Shown here: positions 1-8,386 of the stretch, piece after piece
Layout: each line of letters opens with the position of its first letter
Numbering within the stretch: the stretch's first letter is position 1
From: an uncultured Faecalicatena sp.
GTDB taxonomy: Bacteria > Bacillota > Clostridia > Lachnospirales > Lachnospiraceae
Reading direction: 5' to 3'
DNA: 64,000 bases
Assembly: GCA_948468385.1 (NCBI GenBank)
Contig: CAOKHZ010000016.1
Span: 40,028 to 104,027, forward strand
Program-made: the position numbers and the translations under genes
The notes under the pieces: generated by a model
The model's input: only the letters and a program-made list of their open reading frames with translations
The model's database searches: none
What the model was told of the DNA's origin: nothing

Positions 1-1149
1 GACGAATATGACGTGCCATTGGAAAATGCTTATTTTAAAGGATTTTATGACAAGATGGTTGGTTTTATCCGCTCGTTGTTCGAGTCCGTGCTGAAAACAA
101 ATGATTATTTGCAGTTCGCCGTGATTAGCGGATGTTTACGAATTTCCAAGGAGAGCATCTTCACGGGGTTGAATCACCTAAACATCGTTTCGATATTGGA
201 TAAAAAATATAGCGAGCATTTTGGTTTTACGGAAGCGGAAGTGCGCCGGATGATGGCGTATTACGAGGTGGAAAGCCGCTTTCCGACAATGAAGAGGTGG
301 TACGACGGGTATTTGTTTGGTAATACGGAAGTGTATAATCCTTGGAGCGTGATAAAGTTCATGTATGATTTATATTCGGACATTGATGCATTTCCGCATC
401 CATATTGGATTAATACAAGTTCGAATGACATCATCAAGGAACTTATTGCCGAGGCGGACAGGGAGACAAAAGAACAGATTGAGCGGCTCTTGAACGGGGA
501 AACGTTGGACATACAGGTGCACGAGGAAGTTACCTATGCGGACATGCACGACAAAGGGGAAAATCTATGGAATTTCCTTTATTTTACGGGGTATCTGACC
601 AAGGAAAGTGAATATTTTAAAGAGCCGTTTATTTTCCTGCGGCTGAAAGTCCCAAATACGGAAGTGAAAACCATTTACCAGAGCACGATAATGGGATGGC
701 TGCGTAAAAAGATAGAGAAGCAGGATTTTCGGGATTTGTACCGAGCGATGGAGGAGGGAAACGCCGAGAAGGTGGGAGAGGTTTTGAATGAACAGCTTTT
801 CCCGACGATTAGTTTTTATGACGGCGCGGAAAATTTTTACCATGGTTTCCTTACGGGGATTCTGAGTCAGAGTGAGAATTATATTGTGAAGTCGAACCGG
901 GAGTCCGGTGATGGCCGTTCCGACATCATGGTGAAAAGCCCATCCCTACGGGGGAGGTCTTTTATCGTGGAAGTGAAAGTCTCGGAGAGTATTGACGATT
1001 TGGAAATGGACGCCGAGCGGGCGTTGCAGCAAATATATGACAAAAAATATATGGAGGAACTGCGGACGGAGGGGTATCGGAAAATTGACTGCTTCGGGGT
1101 GGCATTTTATCGAAAGGACTGCGAGGTTCGATTTGGAAAAGGAATATAA
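1..1149 (+). CDS. AAA-like ATPase / PD-(D/E)XK nuclease family protein, 5' partial
   Basis: The gene is cut by the window start; the frame is open from base 1, beginning DEYD, which matches the Walker B segment (LLDEYDTPM) of the complete paralog at 47201. The 382 visible residues are therefore the lid and nuclease parts. Visible landmarks shared with the paralog are [29 protein letters not shown] and FYHGF. Near the C terminus [14 protein letters not shown] followed by FIVEVKV supplies the D...ExK pattern of a PD-(D/E)XK nuclease. This corresponds to AAA-ATPase-like plus PDDEXK_9 proteins, which occur in many copies in Lachnospiraceae and Bacteroidetes. Their biological role is not settled. 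Family assignment is firm; function is not. Confidence 0.85.
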   Translation, partial: DEYDVPLENAYFKGFYDKMVGFIRSLFESVLKTNDYLQFAVISGCLRISKESIFTGLNHLNIVSILDKKYSEHFGFTEAEVRRMMAYYEVESRFPTMKRWYDGYLFGNTEVYNPWSVIKFMYDLYSDIDAFPHPYWINTSSNDIIKELIAEADRETKEQIERLLNGETLDIQVHEEVTYADMHDKGENLWNFLYFTGYLTKESEYFKEPFIFLRLKVPNTEVKTIYQSTIMGWLRKKIEKQDFRDLYRAMEEGNAEKVGEVLNEQLFPTISFYDGAENFYHGFLTGILSQSENYIVKSNRESGDGRSDIMVKSPSLRGRSFIVEVKVSESIDDLEMDAERALQQIYDKKYMEELRTEGYRKIDCFGVAFYRKDCEVRFGKGI

Positions 1150-1163
1150 AAGGTAAAATAAAG

Positions 1164-1192
1164 AAGGGTGTCGCTTTGCCGATATCCTTTTT
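1164..1192 (+). terminator. Rho-independent terminator after the AAA/nuclease gene
   Basis: Arms AAGGGTGTCG (1164-1173) and CGATATCCTT (1180-1189) pair over 10 positions with G-U wobbles, followed by a T run. The T run is at the same time the start of the palindrome at 1189-1229. Confidence 0.6.
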
Positions 1193-1229
1193 CGTGATAT
1201 AGGAAACTTTGTTTCCTATATCACGAAAA
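1189..1229. repeat. Perfect 19-bp palindrome with GGAAAC-TTT-GTTTCC core
   Basis: Arms 1189-1207 and 1211-1229 are exactly complementary around a TTT centre. The inner core GGAAACTTTGTTTCC is the same as in a second palindrome at 26999-27041, whereas the outer arm sequences differ but remain self-complementary. Both copies start in the T-tract of a terminator and are followed by ACCCTCC. This looks like a lineage-specific hairpin element rather than chance. Confidence 0.8.
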
Positions 1230-1243
1230 CCCTCCGGGAGGAT

Positions 1244-1296
1244 GCGCACGGGCGCGAAGGGAATCTTGTCGTACATACGACCGCGCACGGGCGCGA
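1244..1296. repeat. Direct repeat of GCGCACGGGCGCGA, two copies
   Basis: GCGCACGGGCGCGA occurs at 1244-1257 and again at 1283-1296, 39 bp apart, between the palindrome at 1189 and the nested hairpin at 1297. No coding potential was recognised in the stretch 1150-1666. Confidence 0.7.
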
Positions 1297-1403
1297 GGGG
1301 CTGTCGGGAAATGGTATTTCTGAACAATATATAGATGTGACGCGTGAGCGTTTGTACTATATATCGTGCATGATTTGTCATTTCCCGACAGCCCCTTTGT
1401 TTT
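1297..1403 (+). terminator. Large nested hairpin with T-rich tail; terminator or small structured RNA
   Basis: Outer arms 1297-1313 and 1379-1395 pair perfectly over 17 bp (GGGGCTGTCGGGAAATG). Inside, ATATATAG (1327-1334) pairs with CTATATAT (1357-1364), and the tip ACGC-GTGA-GCGT (1340-1351) closes on a GNRA-type tetraloop. Internal loops are nearly symmetrical. The 3' arm is followed by TTTGTTTT, so the element could stop transcription, but it is longer and more elaborate than an ordinary terminator. Confidence 0.55.
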
Positions 1404-1544
1404 GATAGGGGAAACTCTTTATTCATGCATATTTCATCCAGTTCCCTAATAGATTGTTAATAAAATAAATGTGTTCAGGTTATTATATGGGCAATCAAGA
1501 ACCAGGTTTGAAGCGAACCGAGAAGGCAAGGTCGGCGCGGCCGT

Positions 1545-1635
1545 ATGGCGTGAAGTTTGCACGGCTTTTAGGTGGCACGCGGCCTCGTGGCGCGAAGTTC
1601 ATGCAGTTTTCGCGTGGCACGAAGTTCACGCAGGC
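1545..1635 (+). repeat. Three imperfect repeats with core GGCRYGAAGTT
   Basis: Related units containing GGCGTGAAGTTTGCACGG, GGCGCGAAGTTCATGCAG and GGCACGAAGTTCACGCAG follow one another just 5' of the lipoprotein signal peptide. They are in frame with the lipoprotein but lie upstream of the preferred start. Confidence 0.6.
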
Positions 1636-1666
1636 TGCCGGCGGGCAAAGGACGTTGTCACGCGTC

Positions 1667-2107
1667 ATGGACGGATTCGGGAAATTCTGCCATGCGGTAG
1701 GCCCCGCGCGGGCTTGCGTCATCGTCCTTTTGCTGGCAGTGACGCTTTTGTCAGGATGCGTTGACCGAATACAAAAGACGGAAAAGCTTCGGGACATTCC
1801 GTTCGAAGTGCTGGCGAAGGAGGACATCCCGCAGGAATTTGCCAATATCATAGAACAAAAGAAGGATATGCCTTTCCGGCTGACGTATACGGACGCGGGT
1901 TTCTTGTATATTGCGGAAGGGTACGGGGCGCAGTTAAAAACGGGCTACAGCGTTTCCGTGACGGAACTGTATGAGACGGAGGAGGCCATTTATCTGCATA
2001 CGAACCTGCTGGGGCCGCCCAAGGGGGAAAGGACGGAAGAAATCACGACGTTTCCTTACGTGGTGATTAAGCTGGAAGCGATTGACAAGACGGTGGTGTT
2101 TGATTGA
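1667..2107 (+). CDS. PrcB C-terminal-domain lipoprotein
   Basis: From the ATG at 1667 the product is 146 residues: a short basic N terminus, a hydrophobic stretch ending in the lipobox LLSGC (Cys at residue 31), then a compact domain with GYGAQLKTGYSVSVTEL and a C-terminal FPYVVIKL strand. This matches the PrcB C-terminal domain of secreted or lipid-anchored proteins. It is probably anchored on the outer face of the membrane. The reading frame stays open upstream to 1469 through three imperfect DNA repeats (about 1545-1635), so the true start is uncertain; 1667 is chosen because it places a normal signal peptide at the N terminus. The stop lies 11 bp before the next gene, so the two are likely cotranscribed. 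Confidence 0.65.
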   Translation: MDGFGKFCHAVGPARACVIVLLLAVTLLSGCVDRIQKTEKLRDIPFEVLAKEDIPQEFANIIEQKKDMPFRLTYTDAGFLYIAEGYGAQLKTGYSVSVTELYETEEAIYLHTNLLGPPKGERTEEITTFPYVVIKLEAIDKTVVFD

Positions 2108-2118
2108 AGGAGGTTTTT

Positions 2119-3675
2119 ATGGAACTGGTACAGAAACGTATTCATTACATGCAGGAGGGCAGGCGCACCTTCGACCAATTTTATTTAGACGAGGACGTCA
2201 ACGTCCCCGATGCCAAGGAGGATGTCGGCATAATCGTGCAGGGGCAGGCGAACGTGAAGGTGGAGGATCTTCGCCTGGTGGAAAATTATCTGCGCGTGGC
2301 GGGAAAGCTGTACTATCAGATTCTTTACATTACGGACACGGCCGATCCAAGGCCGGCGGTACTTGAAGGGACGTTGCCGTTCGAGGAGATGGTGTATGTC
2401 GAAGGTGGCCAGGATCAATTCTACATAGAGAACACGCGCACGGAATTTACGGCCACGCTGGTACATTCCCGCAAGATGAGCGTCCGCGCGATGGTGGAAA
2501 TGGAAATCGGGCGGGAGGTCTTAAGTGACGAGGAGACGACGGTGGACGTGGAGTCTTCCATACCGGTTTATAAAAAGATGCGGCAAATCGCCCTTCTCGG
2601 CTTGCACACCACGAAAAAAGACACGTACCGCATCAAGGAGGAAATCACCCTTCCGGGAACAAAGGAAAGCGTAGGGCAGATGTTGGTGACGGACGTGAAA
2701 AGCCGCCGTCTGGAAATACGCGTACAACAAGATGAGCTGATATTGCAGGGGGAAATCTTGTTGTTCTGCATGTATTTGTCCGAAGACGGAAAGACTGACT
2801 GGGTAGAGCAAAGCATTCCTTACAGCGGGCGCATTGCATGCAGTGGCGTGGAAGAGGGAATGTATTATCATGTGCAGCCGTCACTCTCCGACAGCCTGAT
2901 TGACGTTCGTCTGGACGAGGACGGGGAGATGCGCGTGTTGGGCGTGGAGGCGACGCTGGGGCTTAAGATGAACATTTATAAGGAAGAAAATATAGAGCTT
3001 TTGGAGGATATGTATTCGCTGGAGCAGGAATGCCGCTTTGAAACCAGGGGAGCGGTTTATGAGGAATTAATGATTCAGAACCATTCGAAATGCAAGATTT
3101 CCGAGCGCCTTTCGTTGCCGGAGCTTGGCGACGACGTGCTGCAAATCTGTCACAGTGACGGGATGATACAGATTGACCATACGGAAGTGGAGGAAGGCGG
3201 GGTACGTCTGGAAGGCATTTTGCATTTAAGCTTTCTTTATTTGCGGGCGAACGACACCCAGCCGTTCGGGAGTTGGCAGGGAATGGTGCCGTTTTCCTGG
3301 TTATTGGAATGCCAGGGAATCGCGGATGACGACAGATGTGACATTTCCCGCCATGTGGAGCAGTTGTCAGTGAATCTGGCCGGAAACGAGGCGGTGGAAA
3401 TCAAGGCGGTACTGGCGTTTGACACCTTGGTTCGCAGGCCGATTACGATGCAGGTCATTACCCGGGTAGAATTCGCCCCGGTATCGGAGGAAGAAGTCGC
3501 GCGCGCGCCCGGCATCGTCGGATATATCGTAAAAAGCGGCGACGAGCTTTGGACGCTTGCCAAGCGGTATCGCACGACGGAAGAAGGCATTCGGGAAATG
3601 AACGGGCTGGATTCCTCACAAATAAGGGAAGGTGAAAAATTATTGATTTTTAAAGAGAATATGAGTATACTATAA
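2119..3675 (+). CDS. SPOCS (DUF3794) and LysM domain spore protein
   Basis: This 518-residue protein starts at the ATG at 2119, behind a strong AAGGAGG (2107-2113). It contains repeated SPOCS/DUF3794 units; one reads ITLPGTKESVGQMLVTDVKSR, and the N terminus has the related YLDEDVNVPDAKEDVG. It ends in a LysM domain (YIVKSGDELWTLAKRYRT, then INGLDSSQIREGEKLLIF-like residues). SPOCS domains are found in spore-coat and spore-envelope proteins, and LysM binds peptidoglycan. The likely role is a structural protein anchored at the spore cortex or coat. It follows the lipoprotein gene closely and precedes ispE by 36 bp. Confidence 0.85.
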   Translation: MELVQKRIHYMQEGRRTFDQFYLDEDVNVPDAKEDVGIIVQGQANVKVEDLRLVENYLRVAGKLYYQILYITDTADPRPAVLEGTLPFEEMVYVEGGQDQFYIENTRTEFTATLVHSRKMSVRAMVEMEIGREVLSDEETTVDVESSIPVYKKMRQIALLGLHTTKKDTYRIKEEITLPGTKESVGQMLVTDVKSRRLEIRVQQDELILQGEILLFCMYLSEDGKTDWVEQSIPYSGRIACSGVEEGMYYHVQPSLSDSLIDVRLDEDGEMRVLGVEATLGLKMNIYKEENIELLEDMYSLEQECRFETRGAVYEELMIQNHSKCKISERLSLPELGDDVLQICHSDGMIQIDHTEVEEGGVRLEGILHLSFLYLRANDTQPFGSWQGMVPFSWLLECQGIADDDRCDISRHVEQLSVNLAGNEAVEIKAVLAFDTLVRRPITMQVITRVEFAPVSEEEVARAPGIVGYIVKSGDELWTLAKRYRTTEEGIREMNGLDSSQIREGEKLLIFKENMSIL

Positions 3676-3711
3676 GTGTCGTGTATACAAAATACAAATG
3701 GAGAAAATAGA

Positions 3712-4590
3712 ATGAGAAAACTGGTTTTAAAAGCCCTGGCGAAAATCAACCTGGGGCTTGACGTACTAGGGAGAAGGGAAAACGGATATCATGACGTGCG
3801 CATGGTCATGCAGTCTATTTATCTTTATGACGAAGTCGTGATGGAGGTTAAGTCTGCGCCGGGAATTTCGCTCCGGACGAATTTGTCGTTTTTGCCGACC
3901 GGGGAGGGAAACATTGCCTACAATGCGGCGGCGATGCTTCAGAAGGAGTTCGGCCTGACGGAGGGCGTGCGCGTCACGCTTGACAAACGTATTCCGGTGG
4001 CGGCCGGAATGGCGGGGGGAAGTTCCGACGCGGCCGCGGTGCTGTTCGGGATGAATCGCTTGTTTGAACTGGGGCTTACGCAGGAGCAATTGATGGAGCG
4101 GGGGGCGCTCCTTGGCGCGGACGTTCCATACTGCATCATGCGGGGGACGGTGCTGGCAGAGGGAATCGGTGAAAAGCTCACCCCCCTTCCGGCGATGCCC
4201 AAGTGCACGGTGCTGGTAGCCAAACCGCCGGTCAGCGTGTCCACCAGGGTGGTGTACGAGGCTTTGGACGCGGGGAAAATTGAGAAACATCCCGATATTG
4301 ACGGGTTGATTGCAGGACTTGAAAAAAAGGATTTAAGGAAAATTGCCTCTTGCATGGGGAACGTGTTGGAGGACGTGACGATTCCGATGTGCCCGGTCAT
4401 CGAGCAGATTCGCGGGGAAATGTTGGAAGCGGGCGCGCTAGGCGCGATGATGAGCGGTAGCGGTCCCACGGTGTTTGGCCTTTTCGGGGATAAGCTGGCG
4501 GCCATCAAGGCGCAGGAAAATATCAGGAAAAAGGCACTTGCCAGACAGGTTTATATTACGAACGTGCATAGTGCGAGGAGGGACAAATGA
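3712..4590 (+). CDS. ispE: 4-diphosphocytidyl-2-C-methyl-D-erythritol kinase
   Basis: The 292-residue GHMP kinase phosphorylates CDP-methylerythritol at the 2-hydroxyl, the fourth step of the MEP isoprenoid pathway, in the cytosol. Visible motifs are the N-terminal LKALAKINLGLDVLGRREDGYH-like segment with active-site Lys, the ATP-binding loop PVAAGMAGGSSDAAA, and the C-terminal MMSGSGPTVFGLF. Length fits the family. The ATG at 3712 has GGAG 8 bp upstream and is preferred over an in-frame start at the very end of the spore-protein gene. The stop overlaps the next gene by four bases (ATGA), indicating translational coupling. Confidence 0.95.
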   Translation: MRKLVLKALAKINLGLDVLGRRENGYHDVRMVMQSIYLYDEVVMEVKSAPGISLRTNLSFLPTGEGNIAYNAAAMLQKEFGLTEGVRVTLDKRIPVAAGMAGGSSDAAAVLFGMNRLFELGLTQEQLMERGALLGADVPYCIMRGTVLAEGIGEKLTPLPAMPKCTVLVAKPPVSVSTRVVYEALDAGKIEKHPDIDGLIAGLEKKDLRKIASCMGNVLEDVTIPMCPVIEQIRGEMLEAGALGAMMSGSGPTVFGLFGDKLAAIKAQENIRKKALARQVYITNVHSARRDK

Positions 4591-5261
4591 CGGATTTGAA
4601 GTTCGAGGCTTCCATGAGCGAGTACCTGCCGCTTCGCGACGTTGTGTTCAACACGCTGCGGCAGGCTATTTTGCGTGGGGACTTGAAGCCGGGGGAGCGT
4701 TTGATGGAAATTTCACTGGCGAACAAACTGGGGGTCAGCCGCACGCCGGTGCGCGAGGCCATCCACAAGCTGGAACAAGAAGGATTGGTATTGATGATAC
4801 CGCGCCGGGGGGCCGAGGTGGCGCAGATTACCGAGAAGAGCCTGCGGGACGTCCTGGAGGTGAGAGGGGCATTGGAGGAATTGGCCGTGCGGCTGGCTTG
4901 CGAGCGCATGACGGAGCGGGCGCTTGGGGAGTTGAACCAGGCGGCGGAGGCATTTGAAAAAATTCTCGGGGATTCGGACATTACGGCGGTGGCCGAGGCG
5001 GACGTGGCCTTTCACGACGTGATTTATATGGCGACGGACAACCAGCGCCTGATCGCGCTTTTGAATAATTTGCGGGAGCAGATGTACCGTTACCGTGTGG
5101 AATATTTGAAGCGCAGGGAATGTCACGCGCAACTGCTATCGGAACATCAGGAGATTATTGCGGCCATTACGAATAAGGAAGTGGAACGGGCGGTGGAGGT
5201 GACTTGCCGCCACATTGACAACCAGGTGGAAGCCGTGAGTGACACGATACGGCAGCTGTAG
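4587..5261 (+). CDS. GntR-family regulator with FCD domain
   Basis: The 224-residue product has an N-terminal winged helix (residues about 12-75, with LANKLGVSRTPVREAIHKLEQEGLV) and a C-terminal all-helical FCD ligand-binding domain (residues about 85-215). FCD metal or ligand residues are suggested by AEADVAFHDVIY and the later HQEIIAAI and CRHIDNQ. It overlaps ispE by four bases. The ligand cannot be read from sequence; FCD members usually sense organic acids or sugar acids. No matching operator was recognised nearby. Confidence 0.9.
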   Translation: MTDLKFEASMSEYLPLRDVVFNTLRQAILRGDLKPGERLMEISLANKLGVSRTPVREAIHKLEQEGLVLMIPRRGAEVAQITEKSLRDVLEVRGALEELAVRLACERMTERALGELNQAAEAFEKILGDSDITAVAEADVAFHDVIYMATDNQRLIALLNNLREQMYRYRVEYLKRRECHAQLLSEHQEIIAAITNKEVERAVEVTCRHIDNQVEAVSDTIRQL

Positions 5262-5472
5262 CGGCGCGCGCCGTAGATGCGCGGTTTGTAACAATTTACC
5301 CCACATGTCGGCTTGGGGGGGATGCCCGTGAAAGGAAAGTACGCCAAAAAATGGGATTTCATGGTGTATATTTTCCGTTGAATATGTAAATACTCCCAAC
5401 ATCAAAAAATTAAGAGGCATTGCGATGGAAGTGTTTTGCGGATGCCATGAATGATGAAGGGAGTTACATAAA

Positions 5473-6252
5473 ATGTGGAAGGACAGATGGGAGCAATATA
5501 AGGAAAAATGCGGGCAATATAAGGAACAATATGGGAAATCGCACGATGGGCATGCCGGTGCTTTCTCCCGGGCGCGGCGCGGAAAGGTACCTGGCGGTCG
5601 GCGTGACATCCGGCTTGGGGCGCGTCTGGCAATTCTGGCAGCCGCGTTTTTGATGGCGGGATTTGTCTGCGGGATGACGTTTTATCAGCGGCAGCAGATG
5701 ATGCAGGAACAAGCACAGCAGCATTTGGCACAAGAGGTGTTGCGTTTTCATGTGTTGGCGAACAGCGACGACGAGGCGGATCAGCGGTTGAAAATCGAGG
5801 TGCGCGACGCGGTGCTTGCATACATCGAGGAGGCGATGCCAAGTGAGAAGTCCGGCGAGAGCGATATGGACGTGGAGCAGACGAAGGATTGGATGCGAAA
5901 ACACGTGGACGACATTGAAAAAATCGGGGCGGACGTGGTCTGCGCGGCCGGGTATGACTATCCGGTGAACGCCGCCGTCACGACTTGTTGGTTTCCTGAC
6001 AAGACGTATGGGGACGTGACGTTTCCGGCAGGAAATTATGAGGCGCTGCGGGTTGAAATCGGGGCGGCGAAAGGACACAACTGGTGGTGCGTGCTGTATC
6101 CGGGATTGTGCTTTTTGGATTCGGCCAACGCGGTGGTACCCGACGAAGGAAAGGAAGAACTGCGAAACGTCCTTACCGAGGAAGAATACGAGCGAGTCAC
6201 GGTCGATACGAAATTTGAAATCAAGTGGTTTTTCCTGGATTTTTTGAATTAG
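5473..6252 (+). CDS. spoIIR: Stage II sporulation protein R
   Basis: SpoIIR is made in the forespore and signals to SpoIIGA so that pro-sigma-E is processed in the mother cell. The 259-residue product has a membrane segment at residues about 50-68 (LAILAAAFLMAGFVCGMTF), then the conserved secreted part with VLRFHVLANSDDEADQRLKIEVRDAV, NWWCVLYPGLCF and the C-terminal KFEIKWFFLDFL. The N terminus is longer than usual and contains a 21-bp tandem duplication (5494-5535). A GAAGGGAG sequence lies about 11 bp before the ATG. The 211 bp upstream shows no convincing sigma-G/F promoter that I can assign. Confidence 0.92.
   Translation: MWKDRWEQYKEKCGQYKEQYGKSHDGHAGAFSRARRGKVPGGRRDIRLGARLAILAAAFLMAGFVCGMTFYQRQQMMQEQAQQHLAQEVLRFHVLANSDDEADQRLKIEVRDAVLAYIEEAMPSEKSGESDMDVEQTKDWMRKHVDDIEKIGADVVCAAGYDYPVNAAVTTCWFPDKTYGDVTFPAGNYEALRVEIGAAKGHNWWCVLYPGLCFLDSANAVVPDEGKEELRNVLTEEEYERVTVDTKFEIKWFFLDFLN
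5494..5535 (+). repeat. 21-bp tandem duplication in the 5' end of spoIIR
   Basis: Two 21-bp units (5494-5514 and 5515-5535), each beginning CAATATAAGGAA, encode QYKEKCG and QYKEQYG. The length is a multiple of three, so the frame is kept. Confidence 0.75.
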
Positions 6253-6269
6253 GGTTACGGTTCATGGTC

Positions 6270-6333
6270 GGATGAAACTTGACAAGTCGTTTCGCAAGCC
6301 TGCTTGCGTGAAGCCGCTTTTCAAGTTTCATCC
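6270..6333. repeat. Interrupted inverted repeat between spoIIR and the CDF gene
   Basis: Outer arms GGATGAAACTTGA (6270-6282) and TCAAGTTTCATCC (6321-6333) are perfectly complementary, and an inner CGCAAGC/GCTTGCG hairpin sits at the centre (6293-6307). There is no T-tract, so a standard terminator is unlikely; a cruciform, an RNA processing stem or a binding site are alternatives. Confidence 0.7.
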
Positions 6334-6413
6334 AATCGTAATCAAGAAGAGAAGCGGCCGCGTTTTTCCGGGACGTCTGGAATACGGCAGAAGGAGCTTG
6401 AAGGAGAGGGGAC

Positions 6414-7592
6414 ATGACGGAGTTTTTGGTCAGACATTTCGTGAAGGATTATGAGGATGTCGAGCGGGTGTCGGTGCGCACGGCGTATGGCGTGCTGTCG
6501 AGCGTCGTCGGCATTTTCTGCAACGTGGCGTTGTTTTTGGTAAAATTGGCGGCAGGGATGGGGTTACATAGTGTTTCCGTGTTGGCGGACGCGTTTAATA
6601 ATTTATCGGATGCCGGTTCGTCCATCATTAGCTTCGTGGGGGTGAAGATGGCGGAGAAACCGGCCGACGAGGATCACCCTTTCGGCCATGGGCGAATTGA
6701 ATATATTGCGGCGTTAATCGTCTCGTTCCTGGTGTTGGAGGTGGGATTTTCCTTTTTGAAGGATTCCGTTGGCAAAATACGCGAGCCGGAGGCCTTGTAT
6801 TTTCAATCGGGCCTGGTGTTGGTATTGTTGTTGTCCATCGGCGTGAAGCTGTGGCTGGGGCTTTTCAACCGCAAGCTGGGTGAAAAGATTGATTCCAAGG
6901 TTTTAAAGGCGGTGTTTACGGATTCTATGGGCGACGTGATGACGACGGCGGCGACCATCGTTTCCATGGTATTTTTCCGCTTCACGGGCATCAATATCGA
7001 CGGCGTCATCGGCGCGGGCGTGGCGCTGGTAGTCATGTGGGCGGGGGTTGGCATTGCCAAGGACACGTTGGCCCCGTTAATCGGGGAGGCCATTGACCCG
7101 GAGGTGTACCATAAGATTAAGGACTTTGTCGAGCAATATGACGGTGTCATTGGCACGCACGACCTGATCGTGCACAATTATGGCCCGAACCGCAGCATGG
7201 CATCCATTCATGCGGAGGTTCCAAGTCATGTGGACATCGAGCGGTCGCATGAAATAATTGACCGCGTGGAACGCGACGCGGTGGAGAAGTTGGGGGTGTT
7301 CCTCGTGGTGCACATGGATCCGATTGACACGGATAACAAGGAGGCGCGGGGAGTTTATGAAAAGGCAAAGGAAATATTGCGTGAAATAGACGTGCAGTGT
7401 TCGCTCCATGACTTCCGCATGGTCAATGGGGAAAAGCAGGCAAATTTGATATTTGACCTGGTCGTGCCGTTTTCCTATGGGGAGGAACGGCAGCAGGAAA
7501 TCAAGGCGGCCTTGTGTGAAAAGATGCATAATTTGGACAAACGTTACCAGTGCGTGATTACGGTGGAACATGCATACGTGGCGGAGGGATAA
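6414..7592 (+). CDS. Cation diffusion facilitator family transporter
   Basis: This 392-residue membrane protein exports divalent metals (zinc, cobalt, iron or manganese) using the proton gradient. Six hydrophobic segments lie in roughly residues 20-220. Motifs include SVSVLADAFNNLSDAGSS and DHPFGHGRIEY (metal-site Asp/His), with a second Asp pair in AVFTDSMGDVMTT. The C-terminal cytoplasmic metal-sensing domain (about 225-300) contains GTHDLIVHNYGPNRSMASIHAEV; a further C-terminal extension to 392 makes it longer than the typical 300-residue members, as in other Clostridia. It has GGAGAGGGG before the ATG and is followed 16 bp later by a regulator gene. Confidence 0.92.
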   Translation: MTEFLVRHFVKDYEDVERVSVRTAYGVLSSVVGIFCNVALFLVKLAAGMGLHSVSVLADAFNNLSDAGSSIISFVGVKMAEKPADEDHPFGHGRIEYIAALIVSFLVLEVGFSFLKDSVGKIREPEALYFQSGLVLVLLLSIGVKLWLGLFNRKLGEKIDSKVLKAVFTDSMGDVMTTAATIVSMVFFRFTGINIDGVIGAGVALVVMWAGVGIAKDTLAPLIGEAIDPEVYHKIKDFVEQYDGVIGTHDLIVHNYGPNRSMASIHAEVPSHVDIERSHEIIDRVERDAVEKLGVFLVVHMDPIDTDNKEARGVYEKAKEILREIDVQCSLHDFRMVNGEKQANLIFDLVVPFSYGEERQQEIKAALCEKMHNLDKRYQCVITVEHAYVAEG

Positions 7593-7608
7593 GCGGGAGG
7601 TGTTTTCG

Positions 7609-8313
7609 ATGTATCAGTTGGATAAATTGGAAAAGAAACTTCTGGGGTCACAAGTAGAAGAGGAGTTAATGAACTATATTTTGAAATGTCCCGTGAAGAT
7701 CGGGGAAAAGATACCGAATGAGTTTGAACTGGGCGAGAGGTTCGGCGTTGGACGTAGCACGATTCGGGAGGCGGTAAAGGGGCTTGTTTCCAAAGGGGTC
7801 TTGGAGGTGCGCCGGGGGTCGGGCACGTACGTGGTCAGTACCATTTCCGTGGAGGACGACCCGCTGGGCTTGTCCAAGCTGGAGGACAAATTCAAATTAG
7901 CGATGGAGCTTTTAGAGGTGCGTTTAATGTTGGAGCCGGAAATCGCACAGATGGCGGCGAAATACGTGACCAAGGAGGATAAAAAACATCTGAAGGCTTT
8001 GTGCGACGAGGTGGAGACGCTTTTGACGCATGGCGAGGACTATATTAGGAAGGACGTGGAATTTCATACATATATCGCCCGCTGTAGTAAGAACCGTGTT
8101 GTGGAAATGCTGATTCCGGTCATCGACACGGCGGTGCTGACGTTTGCCAGCCTGACACGGCGGGCACTTTCCAAGGAGACGATAGAGACGCACCGGGCGA
8201 TAACGGATGCCATCTTGTCTGGCGACGAGATGGGGGCGAAGTGCGCGATGATGATGCATTTGACATATAATCGTCAGGAATTGATGCGTTTGCAAGAGCG
8301 AAATGAGGAATAA
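7609..8313 (+). CDS. FadR-type GntR regulator, probable controller of the 8482-15935 operon
   Basis: The 234-residue protein has an N-terminal winged helix (NEFELGERFGVGRSTIREAVKGLVSKGVLEVRRGSGTYV-like, about residues 22-72) and a helical FCD domain. GGGAGG at 7595-7600 supports the ATG at 7609. The gene ends in a terminator (8324-8359), directly followed by a promoter flanked by two copies of ACATCAGATGT. Family members bind such odd-length palindromes, so local control of the ABC importer operon is a reasonable inference. The effector is probably the transported sugar or a sugar acid. Confidence 0.88.
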   Translation: MYQLDKLEKKLLGSQVEEELMNYILKCPVKIGEKIPNEFELGERFGVGRSTIREAVKGLVSKGVLEVRRGSGTYVVSTISVEDDPLGLSKLEDKFKLAMELLEVRLMLEPEIAQMAAKYVTKEDKKHLKALCDEVETLLTHGEDYIRKDVEFHTYIARCSKNRVVEMLIPVIDTAVLTFASLTRRALSKETIETHRAITDAILSGDEMGAKCAMMMHLTYNRQELMRLQERNEE

Positions 8314-8323
8314 TGACTAAATT

Positions 8324-8359
8324 GAACCGCTTATTTCCACAAAGAGCGGTTCTTTTTTT
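8324..8359 (+). terminator. Rho-independent terminator after the FadR-type regulator
   Basis: GAACCGCT (8324-8331) pairs with AGCGGTTC (8345-8352), followed by seven T. A competing stem is possible: TTTCCACAAA (8334-8343), in the loop, is complementary to TTTGTGGAAA (8357-8366), which includes the T-tract. Confidence 0.8.
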
Positions 8360-8386
8360 GTGGAAAATAGAGAAAACAAAACTAAG

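Noticed and set aside
3766-4508. Minus-strand open frames opposite ispE
   Set aside because: ispE is unambiguous and the antisense frames show no domain, ribosome-binding site or promoter.
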